A DNA stretch of 64,000 bases from Nocardia colli (GTDB lineage Bacteria; Actinomycetota; Actinomycetes; Mycobacteriales; Mycobacteriaceae), in NCBI RefSeq assembly GCF_008704205.1, contig NZ_VXLC01000004.1, positions 434,001 to 498,000 of the forward strand. Direction: 5' to 3'. Below are positions 17,381 to 26,150 of the stretch, one piece after another. The notes below the pieces were generated by a model. That model was given only the letters and a program-made list of their open reading frames with translations. It ran no database searches and was not told the origin of the DNA. The translations under genes and the position numbers were made by a program. Position 1 is the stretch's first letter. Each line of letters opens with the position of its first letter.

Positions 17381-18376
17381 GTGAAAACCTCGATCACCCC
17401 CCATGCGGCGCGGCATGGCCGGTCGGCGCTGCGGCTCACGCTGCGCGCCACCCGGTTCATCGTCGCGGCCGCGGCGTTGGCCGTCGCCATGATCCTGTCC
17501 GCGTGCGGCGGCAACCCCGACCCACTGGCCAGCAAGGGCAGCTGCGAGGGCGACGGGCTCACCGTCGGTTCGGCGAACTTCCCGGAATCCGAGACGGTAG
17601 CCGAAGTATACGCGGAAGTGTTGCGCGTCAACGGATTCAAGGTCGACACCAAGCTGAACATCGGCAGCCGGGAGGCCTACGTCCCGGCCGTGCGGTCGTG
17701 CGCGATCTCGGTCATCCCCGAGTACAACGGCAACCTGCTCCAGTACCTGGACAAGAACGCGACCGCGACCAGCGCGGCCGACGTGAACAGCGCGCTGGCC
17801 ACCGCGCTCGGTGCGGATCTCGCCATCGGCACCCCCGCTCCGGGTGAGGATTCCGACGCGGTGGTGGTCACCAAGGCCACCGCCGAGCGCTGGAACCTGC
17901 GCACCATCGCCGATCTCGCCGCCCACGCCGCCGAGGTGAAATTCGGTGCGCCGGCCGAATTCCAGGAGCGCGCGGGCGGTCTGCCCGGCCTGAAGAAGAA
18001 CTACAACCTCGACATCGCCGCGAACAACTTCGTGCCGATCGCCGACGGCGGCGGCCCGGCCACCGTGCGCGCGCTGGTCGAAGGCCAGGTGACCGCGGCC
18101 GACATCTTCACCACCTCGCCCGCCATCACCCAGAACAACCTTGTGGTGCTGGAGGATCCGAAGCACAACTTCCCCGCGCAGAACGTGGTCCCGCTGCTCA
18201 ACTCGGCCAAGAAGACGGACAAGGCGCTGGCCGTGCTGAACGCCGCCTCGGCCAAGCTGACCACCGCGGAGCTGATCAAGCTGAACGAGGCCGTGTCCGG
18301 CTCCAGCAAGACCGAGCCCAAGGCGGCCGCCGCCGCGTGGGTGGCCGCGCAGGGACTGAACACACCGACCGGCTAG
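17381..18376 (+). CDS. Osmoprotectant ABC transporter solute-binding lipoprotein
   Basis: A 331-residue OpuC/ProX-type periplasmic-binding lipoprotein. A long basic n-region and hydrophobic core precede a canonical lipobox ILSAC-GG. The family signature is plain: LTVGSANFPESETVAEVYAE, LNIGSREAYVPAV, SVIPEYNGNLLQYLD, then TVRALVEGQVTAADIFTTSP. It should capture glycine betaine, choline or a related compound for the ATPase and two permeases that follow. GTG start with AAGGA upstream; the ATPase gene begins 10 bp downstream. Confidence 0.88.
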   Translation: MKTSITPHAARHGRSALRLTLRATRFIVAAAALAVAMILSACGGNPDPLASKGSCEGDGLTVGSANFPESETVAEVYAEVLRVNGFKVDTKLNIGSREAYVPAVRSCAISVIPEYNGNLLQYLDKNATATSAADVNSALATALGADLAIGTPAPGEDSDAVVVTKATAERWNLRTIADLAAHAAEVKFGAPAEFQERAGGLPGLKKNYNLDIAANNFVPIADGGGPATVRALVEGQVTAADIFTTSPAITQNNLVVLEDPKHNFPAQNVVPLLNSAKKTDKALAVLNAASAKLTTAELIKLNEAVSGSSKTEPKAAAAAWVAAQGLNTPTG

Positions 18377-18386
18377 GGGAAAACCG

Positions 18387-19550
18387 TTGTCCGATATCGA
18401 ATTCCGCGGTATCAGTAAGACCTACCCGGACGGCACCAAGGCCGTCACCGACCTCGATCTGCGCATCGAATCCGGCTCGTTCACCGTGTTCGTCGGCCCG
18501 TCCGGCTGCGGTAAGACCACCTCGATGCGGATGATCAACCGAATGATCACGCCCAGCTCCGGCACGATCACCATTGCCGGACAGGACATTTCGAAGGTCG
18601 ATCCGGTAAAGCTACGGCTCGGTATCGGTTACGTGATCCAGAGCGGGGGACTGCTGCCGCACCGCACGGTCGTCGACAATGTGGCGACCGTGCCGGTGCT
18701 GCGCGGTGATTCACGCAAAGCCGCCCGGGCGGCGGCGCTGGAGGTGCTCGATCGGGTGGGCCTGGATCGAGCGCTGGCCACTCGTTATCCGGCGCAGCTG
18801 TCCGGCGGGCAGCAACAGCGCGTCGGCGTGGCCAGGGCTCTGGCCGCGGACCCGCCGGTGCTGCTGATGGACGAGCCGTTCAGCGCCGTCGACCCGGTGG
18901 TGCGGGCCGAGTTGCAGAGCGAAATGCAAAGGCTGCAAGCCGAATTGCAGAAGACCATCGTGTTCGTCACGCACGACATCGACGAGGCGATCACCCTCGG
19001 CGACCGGGTCGCGGTGTTCGGGCGCGGCGGTGTGTTGCAGCAGTACGACGCACCCGATCAGGTGCTGTCCCAACCGGCCACCGACTTCGTCGCCGATTTC
19101 GTCGGGCGTGATCGCGGGTATCGCGGACTGTCCTTCCGTTCGGCGAAAGATGTTCCGCTGCACGAGATCCAGACCGCGACCGCCGCGGAGATCCCGGCGC
19201 TGCGACTGGATCGCGGCGACTGGGTGCTGATCGTCGACGCGGAACACAAGCCGTCCGGCTGGATCGACGTGACCGGCGTGGAGTCGGTGCGCGGCGGACA
19301 TTCGCTGCCGGACAGCACCTCCGCGGGCGGCTCGCTGTTCACCCCGACCGGCGACCTGCGCCAGGCGCTCGACGCCGCGATCTCCTCACCCTCCGGAGTC
19401 GGTGTGGCCGTGGATGATTCCGGCGCGGTCCGGGGCGGGGTGCTGGCCACCGAGATCCTGCAACAGCTCGCCGACCAGCGCTCGGTCGAAGACGCCGAAC
19501 GCAACCGGCACTTCTTCGAACAGGAAGTGAGCGGCGGGGGACCGACGTGA
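18387..19550 (+). CDS. Osmoprotectant ABC transporter ATPase
   Basis: A 387-residue OpuCA/ProV-type ATPase. Walker A GPSGCGKTT (~36-44), signature LSGGQQQRVGVARA, Walker B VLLMDEPFSAVD, and H-loop VFVTHDIDEA are all intact. A C-terminal ~130 residues with CBS-like character (VLIVDAEHKPSGWIDVTG, VAVDDSGAVRGGVLA) matches the ionic-strength-sensing region of OpuA-type ATPases. The start is TTG, preceded by AGGGGA. It overlaps the first permease by 4 bp (GTGA). Confidence 0.92.
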   Translation: MSDIEFRGISKTYPDGTKAVTDLDLRIESGSFTVFVGPSGCGKTTSMRMINRMITPSSGTITIAGQDISKVDPVKLRLGIGYVIQSGGLLPHRTVVDNVATVPVLRGDSRKAARAAALEVLDRVGLDRALATRYPAQLSGGQQQRVGVARALAADPPVLLMDEPFSAVDPVVRAELQSEMQRLQAELQKTIVFVTHDIDEAITLGDRVAVFGRGGVLQQYDAPDQVLSQPATDFVADFVGRDRGYRGLSFRSAKDVPLHEIQTATAAEIPALRLDRGDWVLIVDAEHKPSGWIDVTGVESVRGGHSLPDSTSAGGSLFTPTGDLRQALDAAISSPSGVGVAVDDSGAVRGGVLATEILQQLADQRSVEDAERNRHFFEQEVSGGGPT

Positions 19551-20215
19551 GATACCTGATCGACAATTTCGCCGAGATCATGGGTTTCACCAAAACCCAT
19601 CTGTACCTGGCGCTGGTGCCGTTGGTGCTCGGGTTGATCATCGCGATTCCGGTGGGCGCGCTGGTGCGCCGGGTGTCCTGGCTGCGCCGGGTGACCGTGA
19701 CCACGGCGAGCCTGGCCTACACCATTCCGTCGCTGGCGCTGTTCGTGATTATCCCACCGCTGGTGGGGATTTCGACGATCGACCCGTTGAACGTCATCAT
19801 CGCGCTGACGCTGTATTCGACCGCGCTGCTGGTGATCGCGGTGCCCGCGGCGCTGGATTCGGTGTCCGCCGAGGTGATCGACGCCGCCGACGCGGTCGGG
19901 TTCAGCCCGCTGCGGCGCACGCTCACCGTCGACATGCCGCTGGCCATCCCGGTTTTCGTGTCCAGCCTGCGCGTGGTGGTGGTGACCAACATCGCCATGG
20001 TCTCGGTCGGCGCGCTGATCGGGGTCGGCGGCGTCGGCAAGCTGTTCACCCAGGGCTATCAGCGTGACTATCCGGACGAGATCATCGCCGGCATCATCGT
20101 GATCCTCGCGCTCGCTTTGATTTTCGACCGCCTCGTCTACGCGTTCGGCCGCTGGTCGACACCGTGGGTGCGGGCCGACGCCCGAGCCGCGCGGGCGAAA
20201 GGCGGTGCCGCATGA
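19547..20215 (+). CDS. Osmoprotectant ABC transporter permease 1
   Basis: A 222-residue membrane protein with about six helices and the binding-protein-dependent permease EAA-like loop (AEVIDAADAVGFSPLRRTL). It belongs to the OpuCB/ProW family and forms half of the membrane channel with the next gene. GTG start overlapping the ATPase stop; its own stop overlaps the next start (ATGA). The compact four-gene operon order binding protein, ATPase, permease, permease is typical for the system. Confidence 0.9.
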   Translation: MRYLIDNFAEIMGFTKTHLYLALVPLVLGLIIAIPVGALVRRVSWLRRVTVTTASLAYTIPSLALFVIIPPLVGISTIDPLNVIIALTLYSTALLVIAVPAALDSVSAEVIDAADAVGFSPLRRTLTVDMPLAIPVFVSSLRVVVVTNIAMVSVGALIGVGGVGKLFTQGYQRDYPDEIIAGIIVILALALIFDRLVYAFGRWSTPWVRADARAARAKGGAA

Positions 20216-20928
20216 ACCTTTTCCTCGACGCCTGGCATTACCTCACCGACGGCGCGAACTGGAGCGGACCGGCCGGCATCGAACACCGGATCGCCGAACA
20301 TCTTTGGTACAGCTTCCTCACCATCGTCATCTCGGCCGCGGTCGCGCTGCCGCTCGGCCTGGTGATCGGGCACACCAAGCGCGGCGCGGCGCTGCTCGTC
20401 GGTTTCGCCAACGCGATGCGCGCGCTGCCGACGCTCGGCCTGCTCACCTTCCTGGTGCTCGGCCTCGGGCTCGGCCTGATCCCGCCGCTGCTCGCCCTGG
20501 TGACCGTGGGCATTCCGCCGCTGCTGGCCGGGGCCTACGCCGGCATCGCCAATGTCCCGGCCGATGTCGTCGACGCCTCGCGCGCCATGGGCATGACCGA
20601 GACGCAGATCCTGTTCCGGGTCGAGGTGCCCAACGCGCTGCCCATCCTGCTCACTGGTTTGCGCGGGGCCACCCTCCAGGTGGTCGCCACCGCGACCATC
20701 GCGGCCTACGTCAACCTCGGCGGCCTCGGCCGCTACATCTTCGACGGGATCAGCCTCTACAAATACGACCGTGTCCTAGTCGGCGCGCTGTTGGTCGCCG
20801 TGCTGGCCATGGTCTTAGACGGTCTGCTCGCCTTCGCGGTCTGGGCCAGCACGCCAGGTACCGGACGGCTCCGGCGCGGCGACGCGCTGCCGATCGCGCC
20901 CGACCTCAGCGTGTCCTCAGCCGACTGA
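20212..20928 (+). CDS. Osmoprotectant ABC transporter permease 2
   Basis: A 238-residue permease, partner of the preceding one, with about six hydrophobic helices and the EAA-like segment PADVVDASRAMGMTETQILF. Downstream helices include LPILLTGLRGATLQVVATAT, as in OpuCD/ProW proteins. ATG start in the ATGA overlap. A perfect 10-bp terminator hairpin follows 25 bp after the stop and ends the operon. Confidence 0.9.
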   Translation: MNLFLDAWHYLTDGANWSGPAGIEHRIAEHLWYSFLTIVISAAVALPLGLVIGHTKRGAALLVGFANAMRALPTLGLLTFLVLGLGLGLIPPLLALVTVGIPPLLAGAYAGIANVPADVVDASRAMGMTETQILFRVEVPNALPILLTGLRGATLQVVATATIAAYVNLGGLGRYIFDGISLYKYDRVLVGALLVAVLAMVLDGLLAFAVWASTPGTGRLRRGDALPIAPDLSVSSAD

Positions 20929-20953
20929 CCTGCTGAAATAGCCCGCAGCCGAT

Positions 20954-20983
20954 CGGCCCCGACTGATGTCGGGGCCGGTTTTC
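20954..20983 (+). terminator. Intrinsic terminator of osmoprotectant operon
   Basis: A perfect 10-bp stem CGGCCCCGAC / GTCGGGGCCG with a TGAT loop, followed by GTTTTC. Confidence 0.8.
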
Positions 20984-21045
20984 TGTGCGCACAGTCACCT
21001 TTCCGCCCGATCGGCAGACCTTGCGGCCGCATTGTTCCGCGCCGT

Positions 21046-21063
21046 ATATTCCACGTGGAATAT
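21046..21063. promoter_or_regulatory. 18-bp perfect palindrome, candidate PadR operator
   Basis: ATATTCCACGTGGAATAT is a perfect 18-bp inverted repeat in an otherwise GC-rich region, about 100 bp before the PadR start. AT-rich ends with a central CACGTG resemble dyad operators bound by dimeric winged-helix repressors. It is the natural site for autoregulation of the PadR/MFS operon; this is inference from position and symmetry. Confidence 0.6.
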
Positions 21064-21166
21064 TAAGTGTGGAGCATGTCGTAGGACGGGGCTAACGTTC
21101 GCTCCGCGGGTCGATGGTTCCGGCTCGCGCGACGACCGCGCGAGCGATCTGCGGGAGGTGACGGAA

Positions 21167-21931
21167 ATGGCGCAGCAGGCGCGTCCGGCGGTGACGCCCA
21201 TGGCGATCGCTGTGCTCGCGCTGCTCGAGGAGCAGCCCATGCATCCGTACGAGATGTATCAATTGCTGATCGCGCGCCGCGAAGACGCGCTGATCAAGGT
21301 GCGCCCCGGCTCGCTGTACCACACGGTGGCCCGGCTGGCCGAGCAGGAATTGGTGCAATCGGAGGGGGTCGACCGGGAGGGCAACCGCCCCGAGCGCACC
21401 ACCTACCGGATCACCGAGCGCGGCCGGACGGCGCTGCGCACCAGGATCACCGAGATCCTGCGGTATCCGGCGCCGGAGTACCCGGTGTTCCCGGTCGCGC
21501 TGGCCGAGGCGCACAACCTGCCCAAAGACGACGTGCTCGCGCTGCTGCGCGAGCGGATCGGGCATCTGGAGGCCGAACACGGCGAGGTCGCGATGCTGAT
21601 CGACTGGGCGGCCGAGCGGAAGGTGCCGCGCCGCTACACCGTCGTGCTCCCGTATCTGCACGCCATGATCGGCGCCGAGATCGCCTGGGTCACCGGCTTT
21701 CTCGGCGAGCTCGAGGATGGCGGCCTGCAATGGGAAGACTTCGATCAGGTCACCGGAACCAGGACCGCCAAGCATCACCACTCGTGGATCAGCGAAAGCC
21801 ACAGCGAGCCGCCACCGACGCCGCAGACCCGGCGGCTGACTCGCCACCTGCCCGACGCCGCCGGCCGGCACGCATCCGCCGTTCTTCCCCCGTCATCGGG
21901 AACATCCGAGATAGGAACTCCGAATCCATGA
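21167..21931 (+). CDS. PadR-family transcriptional regulator
   Basis: A 254-residue regulator. The N-terminal winged helix (ALLEEQPMHPYEMYQLLIAR ... GSLYHTVARLAEQELVQSE) and the following TTYRITERGRTAL wing are diagnostic of PadR. A helical Vir-type dimerisation domain follows to ~200, and the last ~50 residues are low-complexity. ATG with GGGAGG about 9 nt upstream. The stop overlaps the MFS start (ATGA), so regulator and exporter are co-translated. Such pairs usually encode a drug-sensing repressor and the pump it controls. Confidence 0.9.
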   Translation: MAQQARPAVTPMAIAVLALLEEQPMHPYEMYQLLIARREDALIKVRPGSLYHTVARLAEQELVQSEGVDREGNRPERTTYRITERGRTALRTRITEILRYPAPEYPVFPVALAEAHNLPKDDVLALLRERIGHLEAEHGEVAMLIDWAAERKVPRRYTVVLPYLHAMIGAEIAWVTGFLGELEDGGLQWEDFDQVTGTRTAKHHHSWISESHSEPPPTPQTRRLTRHLPDAAGRHASAVLPPSSGTSEIGTPNP

Positions 21932-23409
21932 CCACTCAACGCAATCCGTGGCTGGCGCTGACCGCGCTGGTCGTCGGCTTCTTCATGATCCTGCTGGACA
22001 TGACCATCGTCGCGGTGGCCAACCCGGCCATCATGACCGACCTGCACGCCGACATCTCCAAGGTGATCTGGGTGACCAGCGCCTACCTGCTGGCCTATGC
22101 GGTGCCGCTGCTGGTCACCGGCCGGCTCGGGGATCGCTTCGGCCCCAAGAACATCTACCTCATCGGCCTGGCCGTGTTCACCGGCGCGTCGCTGTGGTGC
22201 GGCCTGTCCGGCACCATCGGCATGCTGATCGCGGCGCGTGCCGCCCAGGGCATCGGCGCCGCGCTGATGACGCCGCAGACCATGGCGGTGATCACCCGTA
22301 CCTTCCCGCCGGACAAGCGCGGCGCGGCCATGGGCCTGTGGGGTGCGGTGGCCGGTCTGGCCACGCTGGTCGGCCCGATCCTCGGTGGTGTGCTGGTCGA
22401 CGGTCTGAGCTGGAAGTGGATCTTCTTCGTCAACGTCCCGGTCGGCATCGTCGCCTTCGCGCTGGCCGTCTGGCTGGTGCCCGCGCTGCCGACCAACCAG
22501 CACAAGTTCGACATCCCCGGCGTGCTGCTCAGCGGTGTCGGCATGTTCGCGCTGGTGTTCGGCATCCAGGAGGGCAACAGCTACGACTGGTCGCTGCGGA
22601 TCTGGTTGATCATCGGCGCGGGTGTGCTGGTGCTCGCCGCGTTCTTCGTGAACCAGGCGCGCAACACCGGCGAACCGCTGCTGCCGCTGAACTTGTTCAA
22701 GGAGCGCAACTTCGCGCTGTCCAACGTGGCCATCGCCGCGATGGGCGCCACGGTCACCGCGTTCATGGTGCCGTCGTACTTCTACCTGCAAGCGGTGCGT
22801 GAGCTGTCGCCGACCAAGTCGGCCCTGGTGTTCGCGCCGATGGCCATCGTCACCTTCATTTTCGCGCCGTTCATCGGCAAGGTCTCCGACCGGCTGCATC
22901 CACGGCTGCTGCCGACCATCGGCTTCGCGTTGTTCTCGGCGTCGATCTTCTGCTTCTCCGCGCTGATGTCGCCGGACTCGTCCATCGTGTGGTTCCTGCT
23001 GGCGGCCGCGCTGGCCGGCTTCGCGAACTCCTGCATCTGGGGTCCGCTCGCCACCACCGCCACGCACAACCTGCCGGTTCAGCAGGCCGGCGCCGGTGCC
23101 GGCGTCTACAACACCACCCGTCAGGTCGGTTCGGTGCTCGGCAGCGCGGCGATCAGCGCCCTGATCGCGTCCCGCATGTCGGCCAATGGACTCGGCGGCG
23201 GCAAGGTCGCCGAAGGCGGTGCGGGCCAAGGCCCCATCCCGGAGTTCGTCAAGGACGCCTTCAGCACCGCCCTCGGCCAGTCCGCCCTGCTCCCCGCAGG
23301 CATCCTGCTCGTCGGCGTCCTCGCCTCCGCCCTCTTCATCCGCCACGGCAAACCCGCCCCGGCCGAACCGAAAGACAAGCTCACCAAGGCCGACTCCCTG
23401 ACCGTCTGA
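21928..23409 (+). CDS. MFS drug exporter, EmrB/QacA (DHA2) family
   Basis: A 493-residue 14-helix-type major facilitator. Motif A is GRLGDRFGPKNIYLIG after helix 2, with D1-type LLDMTIVAVANPAI in helix 1 and the antiporter motif C GAVAGLATLVGPILGGVL in helix 5. It likely exports hydrophobic drugs by proton antiport in the inner membrane, under control of the overlapping PadR. A homologue of Rv1250-type transporters. It converges on the oxidoreductase gene; a long hairpin separates them. Confidence 0.9.
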   Translation: MTTQRNPWLALTALVVGFFMILLDMTIVAVANPAIMTDLHADISKVIWVTSAYLLAYAVPLLVTGRLGDRFGPKNIYLIGLAVFTGASLWCGLSGTIGMLIAARAAQGIGAALMTPQTMAVITRTFPPDKRGAAMGLWGAVAGLATLVGPILGGVLVDGLSWKWIFFVNVPVGIVAFALAVWLVPALPTNQHKFDIPGVLLSGVGMFALVFGIQEGNSYDWSLRIWLIIGAGVLVLAAFFVNQARNTGEPLLPLNLFKERNFALSNVAIAAMGATVTAFMVPSYFYLQAVRELSPTKSALVFAPMAIVTFIFAPFIGKVSDRLHPRLLPTIGFALFSASIFCFSALMSPDSSIVWFLLAAALAGFANSCIWGPLATTATHNLPVQQAGAGAGVYNTTRQVGSVLGSAAISALIASRMSANGLGGGKVAEGGAGQGPIPEFVKDAFSTALGQSALLPAGILLVGVLASALFIRHGKPAPAEPKDKLTKADSLTV

Positions 23410-23420
23410 CCAACGAAACT

Positions 23421-23458
23421 CACTGCGCCCCACGAACCTTCGTCCGTGGGGCGCAGTG
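23421..23458. terminator. Bidirectional terminator hairpin
   Basis: A perfect 14-bp stem (CACTGCGCCCCACG / CGTGGGGCGCAGTG) with a 10-nt loop between two convergent genes. No strong T-run on either side, but stem strength and position fit a bidirectional terminator. Confidence 0.75.
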
Positions 23459-23464
23459 CTGTCG

Positions 23465-25300
23465 TCAGCCGACCTGGATGGTGACGGAGGGGTAGCCGGT
23501 GGCGCCGTCGGGGACTACGTCGGCGCGGTCGGCGGTTTGGACGTCGCCGGGGCCGTCGGTGCTGCGGGCGCGGAGGGTGTGCGGGCCGGGGGTGGCGTCC
23601 CAGTCGAAGGTCCATTGGCGCCAGGTGTCGAGGGATTGTTCGTCGGCCAGGCGGGCGGGTTGCCAGTTGCCGTTGTCGATCTGGACCTCGACGGCGCGGA
23701 TGCCGCGGTGCTGGGCCCAGGCGACGCCGGCGATGGTGGTGCGGCCCTGCTTGATTCGGCCGCGGCCGCGCGGGGTGTCGATGCGGGTGCCGGTCTTGAT
23801 CGGGCCGAGGGCGGACCAGCCGCGGCGGGTCCAGTAGGCGGTGGCGCGGTCGAAGCGGGTGACCTCCAGCTCGGTCACCCATTTCGTGGCGGAGACGTAA
23901 CCGTAGAGGCCGGGGACCACGAGCCGGGCGGGGTAGCCGTGCGCGACAGGGAGCGGTTCGCCGTTCATGCCGACCGCGAGCATGGCGTCGCGGCCGTCGG
24001 TGAGCACGGACAGCGGGCTGCCCGCGGTGAAACCGTCGATGCTGCGCGAGAGCACCATGTCCGCGTCGGGGTGCGGACCCGCCTCGGCCAGCAGTTCGTC
24101 CAGGCGATAGCCGAGCCAGCGGGCGTTGCCGATCAGGTCGCCGCCGACCGGGTTCGACACACAGGCCAGCGTCACCAGCCGCTCCAGCACCGGACGGTTC
24201 GCCAAATCCGCCCAGCTGAGCCGGATTTCGCGATCCACCATGCCGTGAATGCGCAGCGACCAGTCGTCCTTGGACAGCTGCGGCACGATCAGCGCGGTGT
24301 CGATCCGATAGAAGTCGGCGTTCGAGGTGAGGTAGGGCGTCAGCCCCGGCACTCGAAGATCCGCGCCCGGCGCGATCGGCACCTCGGGCGCGACCGGCTG
24401 CGGTAGTTCGACCGCCGCCCGCTCACCCGACACGTCCCGCCGCCGCAGCCCGAGCACCTTCCCGCCGACACCGGTGACAACGGCCAGACCGCCCACAATC
24501 GCCAGACCTTGCAGCACTCGCCGCCGTTCGGGTGCCGCCACCTCTCGCCCAGCGCTGGCGGAGTCAGAGATAGCGATGGATGACGCAGGCTCGGTCCTAC
24601 CTGCCGTAGTCGAGTCGGCGATGCTGCCAGAGATAGCGGGAGCTGCCGTGGGCGCGGTCTCGTTCGACGTTGCCGAATCGGCGATGCCACCTGAGGTAGC
24701 GGCTGCTCCTACGTGCGCGGCCTTATCTGCTGGCACTGTCGACGCGGCCGGACTGTCGGTGGTTGTCGAGCGGGTCTCCGGCGCTGCCGCCGATTCCGTT
24801 GTAGCGCTGTCGGTTTCACCCGCCGGGCGAACGGCGGTCGCAGAGTGCTGTTCCTCGGCCCGCTCGGTCGTCTCGACAACCGCGTCGATCCGCCGGGTCA
24901 GCACGCGCAGCGCATAGATGCCCACGGCCACACCGACGATCGTCGGCAGCGCCCCGGACAGACTGGTCCGCCCGACCGTGACAATCGTCGCGACCACGCC
25001 GAAGATCGCGAGAATCGTCGAACCCGCTGTGCGCGAAGTCCGTTCGAGCGCCCCCGCCAGCCCGGCGACCACCACCGCGACCAGCGCCATGCAGATATAC
25101 AGCACGGTCTTGTCGCTGGTACCGAACGTACTGATCGCCCATTCGCGCACACCGTCCGGAGTGTGGTCCACCACGGTCGCGCCGAGGGCATTGAGGGGTG
25201 CGCTGTCGGGGCCGAAAAACGCCGCGAGCAGTTCCGCGACGCCGAGCGTCACAGCTGCCGAGACGATCCCAGCCGCCACCCGCGATCGCAGATCGGCCAT
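23465..25300 (-). CDS. Membrane-anchored molybdopterin oxidoreductase, sulfite-oxidase fold
   Basis: A 611-residue protein. The N-terminal ~130 residues hold four hydrophobic helices; a low-complexity Ala/Ser/Thr linker (~140-255) follows, then a further helix preceded by a twin-arginine-like ERRRVLQGLAIVGG. The C-terminal ~340 residues are an oxidoreductase molybdopterin domain (FYRIDTALIVPQLS, LVTLACVSNPVGGDLIGNARW with the Mo-ligand Cys) plus a Mo-co dimerisation-like domain (IAGVAWAQHRGIRAVEVQID). The substrate is unknown; the enzyme should face outside. Start ATG. The Tat-like motif being internal rather than N-terminal is notable. Confidence 0.88.
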   Translation of the reverse strand: MADLRSRVAAGIVSAAVTLGVAELLAAFFGPDSAPLNALGATVVDHTPDGVREWAISTFGTSDKTVLYICMALVAVVVAGLAGALERTSRTAGSTILAIFGVVATIVTVGRTSLSGALPTIVGVAVGIYALRVLTRRIDAVVETTERAEEQHSATAVRPAGETDSATTESAAAPETRSTTTDSPAASTVPADKAAHVGAAATSGGIADSATSNETAPTAAPAISGSIADSTTAGRTEPASSIAISDSASAGREVAAPERRRVLQGLAIVGGLAVVTGVGGKVLGLRRRDVSGERAAVELPQPVAPEVPIAPGADLRVPGLTPYLTSNADFYRIDTALIVPQLSKDDWSLRIHGMVDREIRLSWADLANRPVLERLVTLACVSNPVGGDLIGNARWLGYRLDELLAEAGPHPDADMVLSRSIDGFTAGSPLSVLTDGRDAMLAVGMNGEPLPVAHGYPARLVVPGLYGYVSATKWVTELEVTRFDRATAYWTRRGWSALGPIKTGTRIDTPRGRGRIKQGRTTIAGVAWAQHRGIRAVEVQIDNGNWQPARLADEQSLDTWRQWTFDWDATPGPHTLRARSTDGPGDVQTADRADVVPDGATGYPSVTIQVG

Positions 25301-25369
25301 GAATCCGAGCGTACTGCGGGGAAAGGCCCAGGAATGTGACCATTCAGTGACGGCATGGGCCCGGTCGGG

Positions 25370-26026
25370 TTATCCGGCGAACTCGTCGGCGAGGGTGTTC
25401 CAGAACATCAGCTCATAGCTCTGGAAGAGGCGCGCATACAGGTGCGCTTCGTCGCGCTTGAGCCGCGCGGAGTCGAGCCCGGCCTGGATGGCCCGCAGCG
25501 CCTGCTGTTCGATCTCGGGCACATCGGTGGCGTAGAAGTCGAAAAACGCGCAGGCCGCGTCGTCGAATCCGTAGTGCTCGCGCATGCCCGCGGCGACGTC
25601 GCGGCAGTACGCACCGAACGTGGCGAAGTTCGCGTAGATCCCCGCGGCGACCGAGGACGACTCACCGTTCACCGCCAGCCACGCCACATACGCCGGATAC
25701 GCCTGACATCCCGCCCGCGGCAGTTCGGTCCCCGGATCCGCGCCGGCCGCGGCGAAGAGCGCGTCCAGCATCCCTTGCGCCTGCTGCTCACCCGGCGCGA
25801 GCATGCCGAAGAACGCGCGGGCCTGCGTATCCGCCGCCCGCGCCGCCATCTCATGGAAACTGCGCCAGTCACTTCCGGTGATCCGCCACTCCTCGGTGGC
25901 GATCGCGGCGAACACGGTGCGCGCCGCCTTGCCCGCGGCGATCAACGGCACAAGCCGATTGTCCGCCTCGCGCGGCGCCAGCTCCGCCTGGATCTCATCG
26001 AGCAATTTCCTTGCGCCGTCAGTCAT
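25370..26026 (-). CDS. TenA/THI-4-like helical protein
   Basis: A ~218-residue all-helical protein resembling the TenA/heme-oxygenase-like fold: FHEMAARAADTQARAFFGML, YPAYVAWLAVNGESSSVAAG, FATFGAYCRDVAAGMREHYG and FFDFYATDVPEIEQQA. Classical TenA thiaminases have a catalytic cysteine and acidic residues; Cys in the GAYCRDV segment is a candidate, but thiaminase activity is not assured, and related proteins serve other roles. ATG 26026 follows GGGAG; the frame runs further upstream through a terminator and is unlikely to be coding there. Confidence 0.7.
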   Translation of the reverse strand: MTDGARKLLDEIQAELAPREADNRLVPLIAAGKAARTVFAAIATEEWRITGSDWRSFHEMAARAADTQARAFFGMLAPGEQQAQGMLDALFAAAGADPGTELPRAGCQAYPAYVAWLAVNGESSSVAAGIYANFATFGAYCRDVAAGMREHYGFDDAACAFFDFYATDVPEIEQQALRAIQAGLDSARLKRDEAHLYARLFQSYELMFWNTLADEFAG

Positions 26027-26104
26027 CTCAGCACGCTCCCGATCCTCGACGGTGTCCCCCCATTGAAGCGCGAACCACGACAACCCGTCCCGGAAAACCG
26101 AAAA

Positions 26105-26137
26105 GCGCCGTCCGCGAATGAAATTCGCGGACGGCGC
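26105..26137 (-). terminator. Intrinsic terminator of acyl-CoA ligase gene
   Basis: A perfect 15-bp stem (GCGCCGTCCGCGAAT / ATTCGCGGACGGCGC) with a 3-nt loop, followed on the minus strand by TTTTCGGTTTTCC. It begins 13 nt past the fadD stop. Confidence 0.9.
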
Positions 26138-26150
26138 GGTCGGAGTGAAC

